Origin: Erythrobacter sp.
GTDB taxonomy: Bacteria > Pseudomonadota > Alphaproteobacteria > Sphingomonadales > Sphingomonadaceae
Length of the DNA: 5,207 bases
Direction: 5' to 3'
Assembly: GCA_013214365.1 (NCBI GenBank)
Contig: JABSPI010000105.1
Coordinates: 7,049-12,255 of the forward strand
The position numbers and the translations under genes are program-made. Positions 1-5,207 of the stretch are shown in pieces; positions within the stretch are counted from its first letter, which is position 1; every line of letters begins with the position of its first letter. The notes below the pieces were generated by a model. That model had not been told where the DNA came from. It worked only from the letters and a program-made list of their open reading frames with translations, and did not search any database.

Positions 1-156
1 GCGCGTCCAACCGCGCGCAATCACCCGCTCGCCGCTTGCATCTTTGCGCACGATCAGCGCGGCAACACCGGGATTGGGATGGGCGATCGGCCGCGCGCGT
101 GCGGCAAGGCGGGCACAGGCCGCCATCCACCGGTCATCCATCCACTCCCCATCCAT
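1..156 (-). CDS. ribD: RibD N-terminus (riboflavin biosynthesis deaminase/reductase), cut by window edge
   Basis: The first 52 codons of a minus-strand gene that runs off the left end. In riboflavin synthesis, RibD deaminates the GTP-derived diaminopyrimidine and then reduces the ribosyl group in the cytosol. The visible part carries the family's opening signature: an RWMAAC helix (residues 9-14), then HPNPGVAALIV (about 27-37), matching the PNPxVGxVIV stretch that opens the deaminase domain, then the VIARGWT strand (about 45-51). The zinc-binding HAE and PCxxxGxxxPC motifs would lie beyond the edge and cannot be checked. ATG at 156 is chosen as the farthest upstream plausible in-frame ATG; in-frame ATGs at 141 and 126 are alternatives, and no start has a convincing Shine-Dalgarno sequence. 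The gene starts 29 bases after the stop of the membrane-protein gene, so they may be co-transcribed. A different member of the cytidine-deaminase-like family is possible but less likely. Confidence 0.8.
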   Translation of the reverse strand, partial: MDGEWMDDRWMAACARLAARARPIAHPNPGVAALIVRKDASGERVIARGWTR

Positions 157-185
157 TCTTTGGGCATTAGAAGGCGCGGTGCTGT

Positions 186-752
186 TTATGGATTTGTCTC
201 TTGCTGGGCCGCATTGCTGTCATCGCCGGCCTGGGCATTTGCGGGCGCGGTGTTGGCGGGATCAGTATTGGCGGGCCCCGCATCGGTGAGGCCGTCCGCA
301 TCGGAGCCGGTGCGTCCCATCATTTCATCGAGCCGCGCGCGCTCTGCGGCGGCTTCGGCGGCGCGGGTTTCCTGCCCCCGCCTGTCAATTTCCTCGACAT
401 CCATGCCCGTCGCCGCGCCCAGCGCTTTATAGAGGTCGCGCTTGCGCTGGGCGAGCTCCTCCTCATACTCCTCGCGCAGATCCTTGACCTCCTGATTGGC
501 AAGGTTGGAGGCAGCGATTTGTTCGTCGGTGCGGCCCGGTTCATAGGTCGTGATATAGGTGATCTTGGGCCGCTCGGGCGTGCCGTAAACGGTTTCGCCC
601 GACAGCCAGTAAAAAATCAGGCAGAACGGCAAGGTCGAGACGATCAGGATCGGCCACCTATAAGGGTTGGGCTTCCTGAATTCGTGCCAGAAATCGAGGA
701 TGCCGGCCTTGGGATTGAAGCGTGTATTGGCGAGAAAACCCATAATGCCCAT
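186..752 (-). CDS. Uncharacterised single-pass membrane protein with coiled-coil-like domain
   Basis: A 188-residue protein of unknown function. The sequence shows an N-terminal segment rich in aromatic and basic residues (FWHEFRKPNPYRW, about 21-33), then one hydrophobic segment (about 34-51, PILIVSTLPFCLIFYWL). By the positive-inside rule the N-terminus should face the cytoplasm and the rest the periplasm. Residues about 75-147 are highly charged, rich in Glu, Arg, Ala and Lys, and look like a long helix or coiled coil. The last 40 residues (148-188) are low-complexity and acidic, with a PANTDPANTAPAN repeat at about 160-172. I recall similar proteins as hypothetical proteins in sphingomonads, but cannot assign a function. 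ATG at 752 is taken as the start; ATG at 743 (MGFLANTRF) is equally plausible, and neither has a clear ribosome-binding site. It lies 29 bases upstream of ribD and 56 bases after the DUF4402-like gene, so it may be transcribed with either. Confidence 0.8.
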   Translation of the reverse strand: MGIMGFLANTRFNPKAGILDFWHEFRKPNPYRWPILIVSTLPFCLIFYWLSGETVYGTPERPKITYITTYEPGRTDEQIAASNLANQEVKDLREEYEEELAQRKRDLYKALGAATGMDVEEIDRRGQETRAAEAAAERARLDEMMGRTGSDADGLTDAGPANTDPANTAPANAQAGDDSNAAQQETNP

Positions 753-768
753 CGATATAGGGGCTCGC

Positions 769-781
769 GGCGATATTCGCC
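769..781. repeat. Small inverted repeat (5-bp arms) upstream of the membrane-protein gene
   Basis: GGCGA, a 3-base loop and TCGCC form a perfect 5-bp hairpin in the 56-base gap between the DUF4402-like stop and the membrane-protein start. There is no T-run on either side, so it is not a classical intrinsic terminator. It could be a weak attenuating hairpin, an operator half-site pair, or chance in GC-rich DNA. Confidence 0.25.
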
Positions 782-808
782 AGAGTGGAGCGAGGCGGAT
801 TTAAACCC

Positions 809-1417
809 TTAGGGATATTCGACCGAAATCGGGATGCGCCCGCGCAAATTCCCGCTGGCATTGGTGGCCGGATCGATCACCAAAGTGGCGGAAAAGCCGA
901 ACTGCAATTGGCCATTGGCGTCCAAGCGCGGAAAGCCATCAAGATCGGTCACAAAATCATTCAATCGCGCTTGCCCGCCCGCGGTGTCGCGCATGGGGAT
1001 CTCGTTGGGCAGCGAAATTTCGACCGCCTCGAATGGCGCGCCGGTGACAATTGCGCGCCCGGTGATCACCATGCCGCCCAGATCATCGCCATCGCCGATA
1101 ATGGTTTTCCGGCCCGAAACCAGATCGAGCACCACCCGCATTCCGCCATCATTGAGCAGGACGATCCGGCCAAAATCAAGATCGCTTTCAATCGTCAGAC
1201 GGATCGGTTGGCAATTGCGGCTTCCATTGCCATTGCCGTTGCCATTCCCGTTCCCATTGCCGTTCCCATTGCCATTCCCGTTTCCGTTCCCTCTGCATCC
1301 GGGGGGCAAGTCGCAATTGGGGCAATTGCCCTGTGCATACGCCTCTCTCCCCGCGCCGGTCAGCGCCAGGATCACCAGGCCAAACGCGGCCAAGCACAGG
1401 GACATTGCCTTAAACAT
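809..1417 (-). CDS. Exported DUF4402-like protein with Gly-Asn dipeptide repeat
   Basis: A 202-residue predicted exported protein. Residues 1-28 form a signal peptide with a hydrophobic core (about 8-20) and a probable signal peptidase I site after AYA (cleavage before Gln29). There is no lipobox, so it should be free in the periplasm, at the surface or secreted. The mature N-terminus has a CPNC motif (Cys32, Cys35) and Cys41. Residues 43-65 are eleven Gly-Asn dipeptides plus a Gly, followed by Cys69. Residues about 70-202 resemble DUF4402: a DLDFGRI strand, GRAIVTGAPFEAVEISLP, then LDANGQLQFGFSATLVI and a closing GRIPISVEY beta strand. DUF4402 is a beta-rich domain of unknown function found in exported, possibly surface-structure-related proteins; this family call is from memory of its pattern. 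ATG at 1417 is used; a second in-frame ATG at 1405 is possible. The gene follows a 133-base gap and probably has its own promoter. Confidence 0.85.
   Translation of the reverse strand: MFKAMSLCLAAFGLVILALTGAGREAYAQGNCPNCDLPPGCRGNGNGNGNGNGNGNGNGNGNGNGSRNCQPIRLTIESDLDFGRIVLLNDGGMRVVLDLVSGRKTIIGDGDDLGGMVITGRAIVTGAPFEAVEISLPNEIPMRDTAGGQARLNDFVTDLDGFPRLDANGQLQFGFSATLVIDPATNASGNLRGRIPISVEYP
1223..1291 (-). repeat. Degenerate 6-bp tandem repeat encoding (Gly-Asn)11-Gly
   Basis: Twenty-three consecutive codons alternate Gly (GGN) and Asn (AAY) on the minus strand, inside the DUF4402-like gene. The DNA unit is about GGNAAY, but Gly codons vary between GGC, GGG and GGA and Asn codons between AAT and AAC, so the DNA copies are not identical while the protein repeat is perfect. 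That pattern suggests an older expansion kept by selection on the peptide, though repeat-number changes between strains remain possible. Confidence 0.95.
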
Positions 1418-1426
1418 GACCCGAAT

Positions 1427-1444
1427 TTAACCGAACAGGGTTAA
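1427..1444. promoter_or_regulatory. Inverted repeat TTAACC-N6-GGTTAA, candidate operator
   Basis: Perfect 6-bp arms (TTAACC at 1427-1432 and GGTTAA at 1439-1444) separated by 6 bases. The site lies 9 to 27 bases upstream of the DUF4402-like ATG at 1417, where a repressor or a 5'-leader hairpin could affect expression. It is AT-rich compared with its surroundings. I cannot name a regulator, and no good -35/-10 pair could be fixed around it. Confidence 0.35.
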
Positions 1445-1517
1445 CGAAAACCTACGCAATTGCGCTTGGAAAGGGCGCCTATCTGCCCGCTTTGGACGCG
1501 CGCGTGCCCGCTCGCAC

Positions 1518-1548
1518 CTGCGCGGCCCGCGGGCCAAGCCCTGCGCAG
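1518..1548 (-). terminator. GC-rich inverted repeat just after the metallopeptidase stop; possible transcript end
   Basis: CTGCGC (1518-1523) pairs with GCGCAG (1543-1548), and a perfect 12-base palindrome, GGCCCGCGGGCC (1524-1535), sits inside the loop. The structure begins 2 bases beyond the stop codon of the three-gene SCO operon, where transcription would be expected to end. No U-tract follows, so it is not a canonical intrinsic terminator; it could instead protect the 3' end of the mRNA. The rest of the 1418-1550 gap holds nothing else I can support apart from the inverted repeat at 1427-1444. Confidence 0.35.
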
Positions 1549-1550
1549 CT

Positions 1551-2300
1551 TCAGCCGAAATGGGCGTAAAGGCTGCGCCCGTTCTGCTTCAACCAGCGGT
1601 CAGCCACCGCGATATCGTCTTCATACAAATCACCCAGCAGCGCATGAAAAGCCGGGCTGTGATCGAAATGGACCAGATGGGTGACCTCGTGCGCGACCAC
1701 TGACCGGCGGACAAAATCGGGCGCTTGGATGAGCCGCCAATTGAGCCGGATGCGCTTGCCATTGCCCTGGCCCTTACCCCCGCCGCCATCCGAACAACTG
1801 CCCCAGCGCCGCTGCGCGCGGGACAAGGCAACCGGCACCGGATCAAGCGCGGCGGCGCGTGTGTAATCGGCAATATCGGCGGTGAACAAAGCCAGCGCCT
1901 CGCTCTCGAGCCAGCGCCGCAAACGCCCCTCCAGACCGCTTTGCGGGCCGCCCAGTGTGATCATTGACCCCTCTTTGACCGGGCGCCGCGGGTTGTGCGC
2001 ATCCCATGCAATCGCCAATTCCTCGCCGCGATAGCGCAGGCTGTCGCCCGGGCCCGGACTGCGCCGCTGCGGGATGCGGGCGTGCTGCTCGACCAGCCAA
2101 TCGCGCCGCGCATGGGCAAAGGCGATCGCCTCCGCGCTGCGCGCCCATTGCGGCAAAGTGATGCGCACCTCGCTGCCATCAGGGGCAAGCCGCAAGGTCA
2201 GCCGTTTGGCGGTGGGATGGCGGCGCAATACAATCGGAAGGGTCGCCCCGCCCAGATCAATTTCGGGCTCAAGCGCGGATTTCTTGAGCCAGTCTATCAT
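1551..2300 (-). CDS. YgjP-like (DUF45/WLM-clan) zinc metallopeptidase family protein
   Basis: A 249-residue protein of the YgjP-like metallopeptidase domain family, predicted cytoplasmic since there is no signal peptide or membrane segment. The N-terminal half has the family's strand pattern, including IVLRRHPTAKRLTLRLAPDG (about 23-42). The C-terminal half holds the diagnostic RRWGSC motif (164-169), LNWRLIQAP (186-194) and the zinc motif HEVTH (204-208, Glu205 catalytic by analogy), with HFDHS (211-215) supplying the third zinc ligand, His214. Length is typical. An unusual Gly/Lys-rich insertion (about 171-182) separates WGSC from the following strand, where most family members have a short turn. 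ATG at 2300 is firm: AGGAG lies 5 bases upstream (2306-2310), and the start overlaps the stop of the YcgN-like gene by 4 bases, implying translational coupling. It is the third gene of an SCO-YcgN-YgjP operon. The physiological substrate is not known to me. Confidence 0.92.
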   Translation of the reverse strand: MIDWLKKSALEPEIDLGGATLPIVLRRHPTAKRLTLRLAPDGSEVRITLPQWARSAEAIAFAHARRDWLVEQHARIPQRRSPGPGDSLRYRGEELAIAWDAHNPRRPVKEGSMITLGGPQSGLEGRLRRWLESEALALFTADIADYTRAAALDPVPVALSRAQRRWGSCSDGGGGKGQGNGKRIRLNWRLIQAPDFVRRSVVAHEVTHLVHFDHSPAFHALLGDLYEDDIAVADRWLKQNGRSLYAHFG

Positions 2301-2788
2301 TGCGTCTCCTGCGCATTATCGGCCAATGCGCCGCAATTGTCGGGCGATCCCCAATCGACGATGTGATGTTCGAGCGGGCCGGCCTCATCCTCGCTGACCA
2401 CGCGGCCAGCAGCCGACACGCCCGCCGCGATCACCGCCTCGCGGTCGCCGCTGATCAGATAGTGCCAATCGGGCAGGTCGCGCCCCTCGGCGCGCACGCG
2501 ATAGGCGCAGCTTTGCGGCAACCACGGCACATCCTCGACAATCGCCAAAGTCAGCCGCAAACAATCCGGCACGAACGCCTTGCGATTGCGATAATCGGTG
2601 CATTGCGCGGTTGCGCAATCGAGCAATTTGCACGCCACATTGGTGTCTTCGATTGCGCCGGTGTCAGCGTCCTCGATCTTGTGCAGGCAACACCGCCCAC
2701 AGCCATCGCACAAGGCTTCCCATTCGGGCCGGGTGAGCTGCTCCAGCGGCAATTCCCAGAACGCCTCGCGCAGGATCAGGTCACCCAT
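2297..2788 (-). CDS. ycgN: YcgN family cysteine-cluster protein (UPF0260)
   Basis: A 163-residue cytosolic protein closely matching the UPF0260/YcgN family, part of the CxxCxxCC zinc- or iron-chelating group. The defining motif CDGCGRCC is at residues 27-34, preceded by the family's EWEALC helix and followed by LHK. Further conserved cysteines are Cys53 (TNVACKLL), Cys58, Cys63 (AQCTDY) and Cys76 (FVPDCLRLT), then WLPQSCAYR (about 89-97) and LPDWHYLISGD (about 105-115). These give about eight or nine cysteines able to bind a metal. The exact function of the family is unestablished. Length is near the usual 150. ATG at 2788 is supported by AGGA at 2798-2801, 9 bases upstream, inside the SCO gene. 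It overlaps SCO by 13 bases and the metallopeptidase gene by 4, so all three are very likely on one mRNA. Confidence 0.93.
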   Translation of the reverse strand: MGDLILREAFWELPLEQLTRPEWEALCDGCGRCCLHKIEDADTGAIEDTNVACKLLDCATAQCTDYRNRKAFVPDCLRLTLAIVEDVPWLPQSCAYRVRAEGRDLPDWHYLISGDREAVIAAGVSAAGRVVSEDEAGPLEHHIVDWGSPDNCGALADNAQETQ

Positions 2789-3426
2789 TTTTGGAGTTCC
2801 TGTGTCACCGCATCCGCGCCCAGATCCGCAGGCAATAAAGCAAGCGGTTCGCCTTGCGGTCCGAACAGCACAACCGTGCGGGCGTGATCCATCATATAAT
2901 TGTCGGGCGTGGAGCCATCGAGCTTGGCATAAAAGACCGCGAATTTGGCCGCCGCATCGGCGATTTGTTCAGGCGAACCGGTCAGGCCGACCAGATCGGG
3001 CGAAAAGGCATTGGTGAACTGGTCGAGCACTTCGGGCGTGTCGCGTTCCGGATCGACCGAGATGAAAATCGGGGTGACCTGCGCGCCCAATTCGGGCGAG
3101 ATCTGTTTGAATTGATCGAGCCCCTGGACCGTGCGTTGGACATCGGTGGGGCAAATGTCGGGGCAATAGGTGAAGCCGAAATAGACAATCCGGTATTGCC
3201 CGGCAAAATCGCTCCAGCGCACCAGCTCACCGGCGGAATTGGACAATTCGAATTCCCCGCCAATCGCCGCGCCTGCCAAAGGCGGCTCGCCGTGATCGGG
3301 GGCCATGCCGGTATCATTGGAGCATGCGGCCAAAGCCAGCGCGGCTGGGAGCGCGGCGGCGAGCGCGGCTGCTCTGGCAAAAAGAATGCGCGCGCGTGTC
3401 GGGTTGGGCTTGGCGATGGTGTTCAT
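2776..3426 (-). CDS. SCO family copper-chaperone/thioredoxin-fold lipoprotein
   Basis: A 216-residue SCO1/SenC/PrrC-family protein. In this family copper is bound and passed to the CuA site of cytochrome c oxidase, or thiols there are reduced, on the outer face of the inner membrane. The N-terminus is basic, then hydrophobic (about 14-34), and ends in a lipobox (LAAC, Cys35), so it is predicted to be a lipoprotein. The thioredoxin-like domain has VYFGFTYCPDICPTD (81-95) with the copper-binding CxxxC pair (Cys88, Cys92), the FISVDPERDTPEVL stretch (121-134), and the conserved His181 in YMMDHARTVVLFGP as third ligand. All key residues are present and the length is normal. ATG at 3426 gives the complete signal sequence, although the only GGAG is about 15 bases upstream, farther than usual. 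It is the first gene of a three-gene operon and is divergent from the ankyrin gene. Confidence 0.94.
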   Translation of the reverse strand: MNTIAKPNPTRARILFARAAALAAALPAALALAACSNDTGMAPDHGEPPLAGAAIGGEFELSNSAGELVRWSDFAGQYRIVYFGFTYCPDICPTDVQRTVQGLDQFKQISPELGAQVTPIFISVDPERDTPEVLDQFTNAFSPDLVGLTGSPEQIADAAAKFAVFYAKLDGSTPDNYMMDHARTVVLFGPQGEPLALLPADLGADAVTQELQKWVT

Positions 3427-3543
3427 GGTCTGCTAATTGCACTCCAACGATGAGAGGATACCCTCTTGGCCCCGAATTTGCGACACCCTTTGCCAGATCA
3501 TGTGCAACAGCAAGAGCGGCGGCCACACGAAATGTGTCAGTGG
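3427..3543. promoter_or_regulatory. Divergent intergenic region with promoters expected on both strands
   Basis: The SCO operon leaves leftward and the ankyrin-COQ9 pair rightward from this 117-base stretch, so it must hold or overlap both promoters. I could not find a convincing TTGACA/TATAAT-type pair on either strand. A small perfect hairpin, AGAGG-N4-CCTCT (3453-3466), lies near the SCO side and could be an operator or leader hairpin. On the plus strand the reading frame of the ankyrin gene stays open back to at least a TTG at 3466, so part of this region could be coding if a non-ATG start is used. Confidence 0.4.
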
Positions 3544-4218
3544 ATGCGAAAGGTTCAAAGCGTGGTTTCGACAGTTTTGCGCAAAATAGGCGGTCATCGG
3601 CGAATTGCCAGTGGTTTGGGGGGCGCATTTTGTGCCGGTCTCCTCGCTCTGGCTGCGGCGCAACCGGCTGCGGCGCAGTTTTATTCTGAAGGCTATAAAT
3701 TCCTCGAATCGGTGCGCGACCGCGACGGCGATGTCGCCACCGAAATTCTGAGTGAGCCGGGCACGCAAGTGATCAACACCCGCGACATCACCACCGGGGA
3801 TACCGGCCTGCATGTCGTGGTCGAACGGCGCGACACATTGTGGGTGCGCTTCCTGCTGCAGAAAGGCGCCAATCCCAATATCCGCAATAATGACGGGCTC
3901 ACCCCGCTGCAATTGGCGACCCGGCTCGGCTTTCTCGAAGGCGCAGACGAGCTGTTGAAACGGGGCGCATCGGTCAATGTCGCCGACAGCCAGGGCGAAA
4001 CCCCGCTGATCGCGGCGGTTCATCAACGCAATATACCCTTCATCCGGCGTTTGCTGGCCGAAGGGGCCGACCCCGACCGCAATGACAATTCGGGCCGTTC
4101 GGCGCGCGATTACATGAACCTGATGAGCGGGAACTCGTTAATGGTGCGCGAGTTTGAATTGGCAGATGAAAAGCGCGAGGACACACCCGCGCAAGAACAA
4201 TACGGACCCTCTTTCTGA
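3544..4218 (+). CDS. Exported ankyrin-repeat protein
   Basis: From ATG at 3544 the protein has 224 residues. An N-terminal basic region followed by a hydrophobic segment (GGAFCAGLLALAAAQPAAAQ, about 26-45) looks like a long signal peptide cleaved after AAA or AQ, so the protein should be periplasmic. Mature residues start QFYSEGYKFLESVRDRDGD, a degenerate first repeat. Ankyrin repeats follow: about 86-116 (TGLHVVVERRDTLWVRFLLQKGANPN), about 117-149 (GLTPLQLATRLGFLEGADELLKRGASVN), about 150-182 (GETPLIAAVHQRNIPFIRRLLAEGADPD), and a degenerate cap at 183-208. It ends in QYGPSF. Ankyrin repeats bind other proteins; the partner is unknown. The start is uncertain: ATG at 3532 and TTG at 3466 are in frame, and none has a good Shine-Dalgarno. 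ATG 3544 gives the most ordinary signal peptide. The COQ9-family gene begins 2 bases after its stop, so the two are probably co-transcribed. Confidence 0.88.
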   Translation: MRKVQSVVSTVLRKIGGHRRIASGLGGAFCAGLLALAAAQPAAAQFYSEGYKFLESVRDRDGDVATEILSEPGTQVINTRDITTGDTGLHVVVERRDTLWVRFLLQKGANPNIRNNDGLTPLQLATRLGFLEGADELLKRGASVNVADSQGETPLIAAVHQRNIPFIRRLLAEGADPDRNDNSGRSARDYMNLMSGNSLMVREFELADEKREDTPAQEQYGPSF

Positions 4219-4220
4219 CC

Positions 4221-4901
4221 ATGACCGCAAGCCCGCCCGATTTCGCTGATATGACGCTTGATGAGCTGCGCGTGGCTTTGGCGCCCGATATTGCGGCATC
4301 GGCGATTTTTGACGGCTGGAATGAAACCGCGCTGGTTGCCGCCGCGCAAATGGCCGGGGCCGATGTCGATATCGCCAAGCTGGCTTTCCCCAAAGGCCCC
4401 GATCAAGCGATGGATATGATCGATGCCTGGATCGCAAGCGTCGATCAGGCGATGGAACAGGAATGGCCGCAGGAACGCTTGGCCGAGCTGAAAATCCGCG
4501 AGCGGATCCGCACTCTGGTCGCGTTTCGGCTGGCGGCGGTGGAACATATCGACGAGGCGGTGCGCCGCGCCATGGCGGTGATGGCAATGCCGCAAAATGC
4601 GGCGCGCTCGGTGCAGATGGGATGGCGGTCGGCCGATATTATGTGGCGCTTGGCCGGGGACACCGCGACCGATTACAACCATTACACCAAACGCGCGATT
4701 TTGGGCGGGATCTATTCCGCGACTTTGGCGGTGTTCGTCAATGACGACAGCGAGGGTCGCGAGACCACGTATAAATTCCTCGATCGCCGGATTGACGGCG
4801 TGATGCGATTCGAGAAGTTCAAGCACAAATTGACCAGCCGCGAGGTCGAATTGCCGAGCCTGTCGCGTTTTCTGGGCCGTTTGCGCTACCCATCGAAGTA
4901 G
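4221..4901 (+). CDS. coq9: COQ9 family protein (ubiquinone biosynthesis)
   Basis: A 226-residue COQ9-family protein. COQ9 is a lipid-binding protein with a TetR-like fold that, in mitochondria, helps present ubiquinone intermediates to the hydroxylase COQ7; alphaproteobacteria carry homologues. The helical N-terminal part has LAPDIAASAIFDGWNETALVAAA (about 20-42). The diagnostic COQ9 domain lies in the second half: MGWRSADIMWRLAGDTATDYNHYTKR (about 133-158), then ILGGIYSATLAVFVNDDS (160-177), and a closing amphipathic region with FLDRRIDGVMRFEKFK (about 186-201) corresponding to the lipid-binding end. No signal peptide is seen, so it should be cytosolic or peripheral to the membrane. ATG at 4221 follows the ankyrin stop by 2 bases. 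No strong ribosome-binding site is visible, so translation may depend on coupling to the upstream gene. Length agrees with bacterial family members. Confidence 0.92.
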   Translation: MTASPPDFADMTLDELRVALAPDIAASAIFDGWNETALVAAAQMAGADVDIAKLAFPKGPDQAMDMIDAWIASVDQAMEQEWPQERLAELKIRERIRTLVAFRLAAVEHIDEAVRRAMAVMAMPQNAARSVQMGWRSADIMWRLAGDTATDYNHYTKRAILGGIYSATLAVFVNDDSEGRETTYKFLDRRIDGVMRFEKFKHKLTSREVELPSLSRFLGRLRYPSK

Positions 4902-5013
4902 TATCCACCATTTTGCGAGATTAAAACGTTCTAGCCGGGTCGCATGGCTGGCGCGGCTGTCCTATTACATCGGTGAGAATCGCGGGCCTGGCCTGCGCAG
5001 ATGAACAGATGGG

Positions 5014-5018
5014 AAGGA
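5014..5018 (+). promoter_or_regulatory. Ribosome-binding site of ssb
   Basis: AAGGA, within GGGAAGGA, ends 7 bases before the ATG at 5026 and fixes the ssb start; ATGs just upstream at 5001 and 5009 lack such a site. The rest of the 124-base gap (4902-5025) probably holds the ssb promoter, but I could not identify -35/-10 elements, nor a clear terminator for the COQ9-family gene. Confidence 0.7.
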
Positions 5019-5025
5019 TTTTTCG

Positions 5026-5207
5026 ATGGCGGGTTCGCTCAACAAGGTCATGCTGATTGGCAATCTGGGGGCTGATCCCGAAATTCGCAGCTTCCAAAAT
5101 GGCGGGCGCGTGGCCAATTTGCGGATCGCGACCAGCGAAAACTGGAAAGACAAAAACACCGGCGAGCGGCGCGAGAAAACCGAATGGCACACAGTTGCGA
5201 TTTTCTC
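5026..5207 (+). CDS. ssb: Single-stranded DNA-binding protein N-terminus, cut by window edge
   Basis: The first 60 codons of ssb. SSB coats single-stranded DNA as a tetramer in replication, recombination and repair and recruits partners through its acidic C-terminal tip, which lies outside the window. The visible part is the start of the OB fold: [21 protein letters not shown] (1-21), then [32 protein letters not shown] (29-60). Conserved aromatic Trp40 and Trp54 of the DNA-binding face are present. The [17 protein letters not shown] loop resembles alphaproteobacterial SSBs. ATG at 5026 is supported by AAGGA 7 bases upstream. No defect is visible in the part shown. Confidence 0.96.
   Translation, partial: MAGSLNKVMLIGNLGADPEIRSFQNGGRVANLRIATSENWKDKNTGERREKTEWHTVAIF

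Noticed and set aside
223..288. Direct repeats of a TTGGCGGG-type unit near the end of the membrane-protein gene
   Set aside because: They are explained by the coding of the PANTDPANTAPAN tail and do not extend beyond the gene, so they are not listed as a separate element.
785..1444. Long plus-strand open frames opposite the DUF4402-like gene, including an Ile/Ala/Pro/Val repeat
   Set aside because: They mirror the Gly-Asn repeat and the signal peptide on the other strand. The minus-strand product has a signal peptide and a recognisable domain, while these have neither a start signal nor a family match.
2300..2887. A plus-strand open frame opposite the YcgN-like gene
   Set aside because: The minus strand matches the YcgN family over its full length with conserved cysteines and a good ribosome-binding site.
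3433..4026. A minus-strand open frame opposite the ankyrin gene
   Set aside because: It overlaps a well-supported ankyrin protein and crosses the divergent promoter region, with no recognisable domain.
4110..4826. A minus-strand open frame of over 230 codons opposite the COQ9-family gene
   Set aside because: The plus strand encodes clear ankyrin and COQ9 homology there; long antisense frames are expected in GC-rich DNA and this one resembles no family.
4928..4942. Possible alphaproteobacterial LexA box (GTTC-N7-GTTC) upstream of ssb
   Set aside because: The second half reads GTCG, with two of four bases wrong, so the match is too weak to call although ssb is often near such sites.

Overview
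The window is GC-rich, gene-dense chromosomal DNA from what looks like an alphaproteobacterium of the order Sphingomonadales, probably Erythrobacteraceae. That placement is inference. It rests on an alphaproteobacterial-type COQ9 protein, an SSB of alphaproteobacterial type, a periplasmic ankyrin protein ending in a YGPSF-type tail, and a DUF4402 protein. No rRNA, tRNA, insertion sequence, phage gene or CRISPR array is visible.

Left part (1-3426, all minus strand). Reading in transcription order from the right, the genes are: an SCO-family copper/thiol lipoprotein (3426-2776), a YcgN-type cysteine-cluster protein (2788-2297) and a YgjP-like HExxH metallopeptidase (2300-1551). These three overlap by 13 and 4 bases and almost certainly form one operon. 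A 133-base gap follows, holding a GC-rich inverted repeat just after the peptidase stop and a TTAACC/GGTTAA inverted repeat next to the following start. Then come an exported DUF4402-like protein with an eleven-fold Gly-Asn dipeptide repeat (1417-809), a single-pass membrane protein with a coiled-coil-like periplasmic part (752-186), and the first 52 codons of ribD (156-1, cut by the window edge).

Right part (3427-5207, plus strand). A divergent intergenic region of about 117 bases separates the SCO operon from an exported ankyrin-repeat protein (3544-4218). This is followed after only 2 bases by a COQ9-family ubiquinone-biosynthesis protein (4221-4901). After a 124-base gap comes the start of ssb, the single-stranded DNA-binding protein (5026 onward, cut by the window edge).

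Most of the window is core or lineage-conserved housekeeping: copper delivery to cytochrome oxidase, ubiquinone, riboflavin and DNA replication. No clearly new system is apparent. The parts most worth a second look are the Gly-Asn-repeat secreted protein with cysteines on either side of the repeat, the uncharacterised membrane protein beside ribD, the overlapping trio of predicted metal-site proteins, and the tight coupling of a periplasmic ankyrin protein to COQ9.
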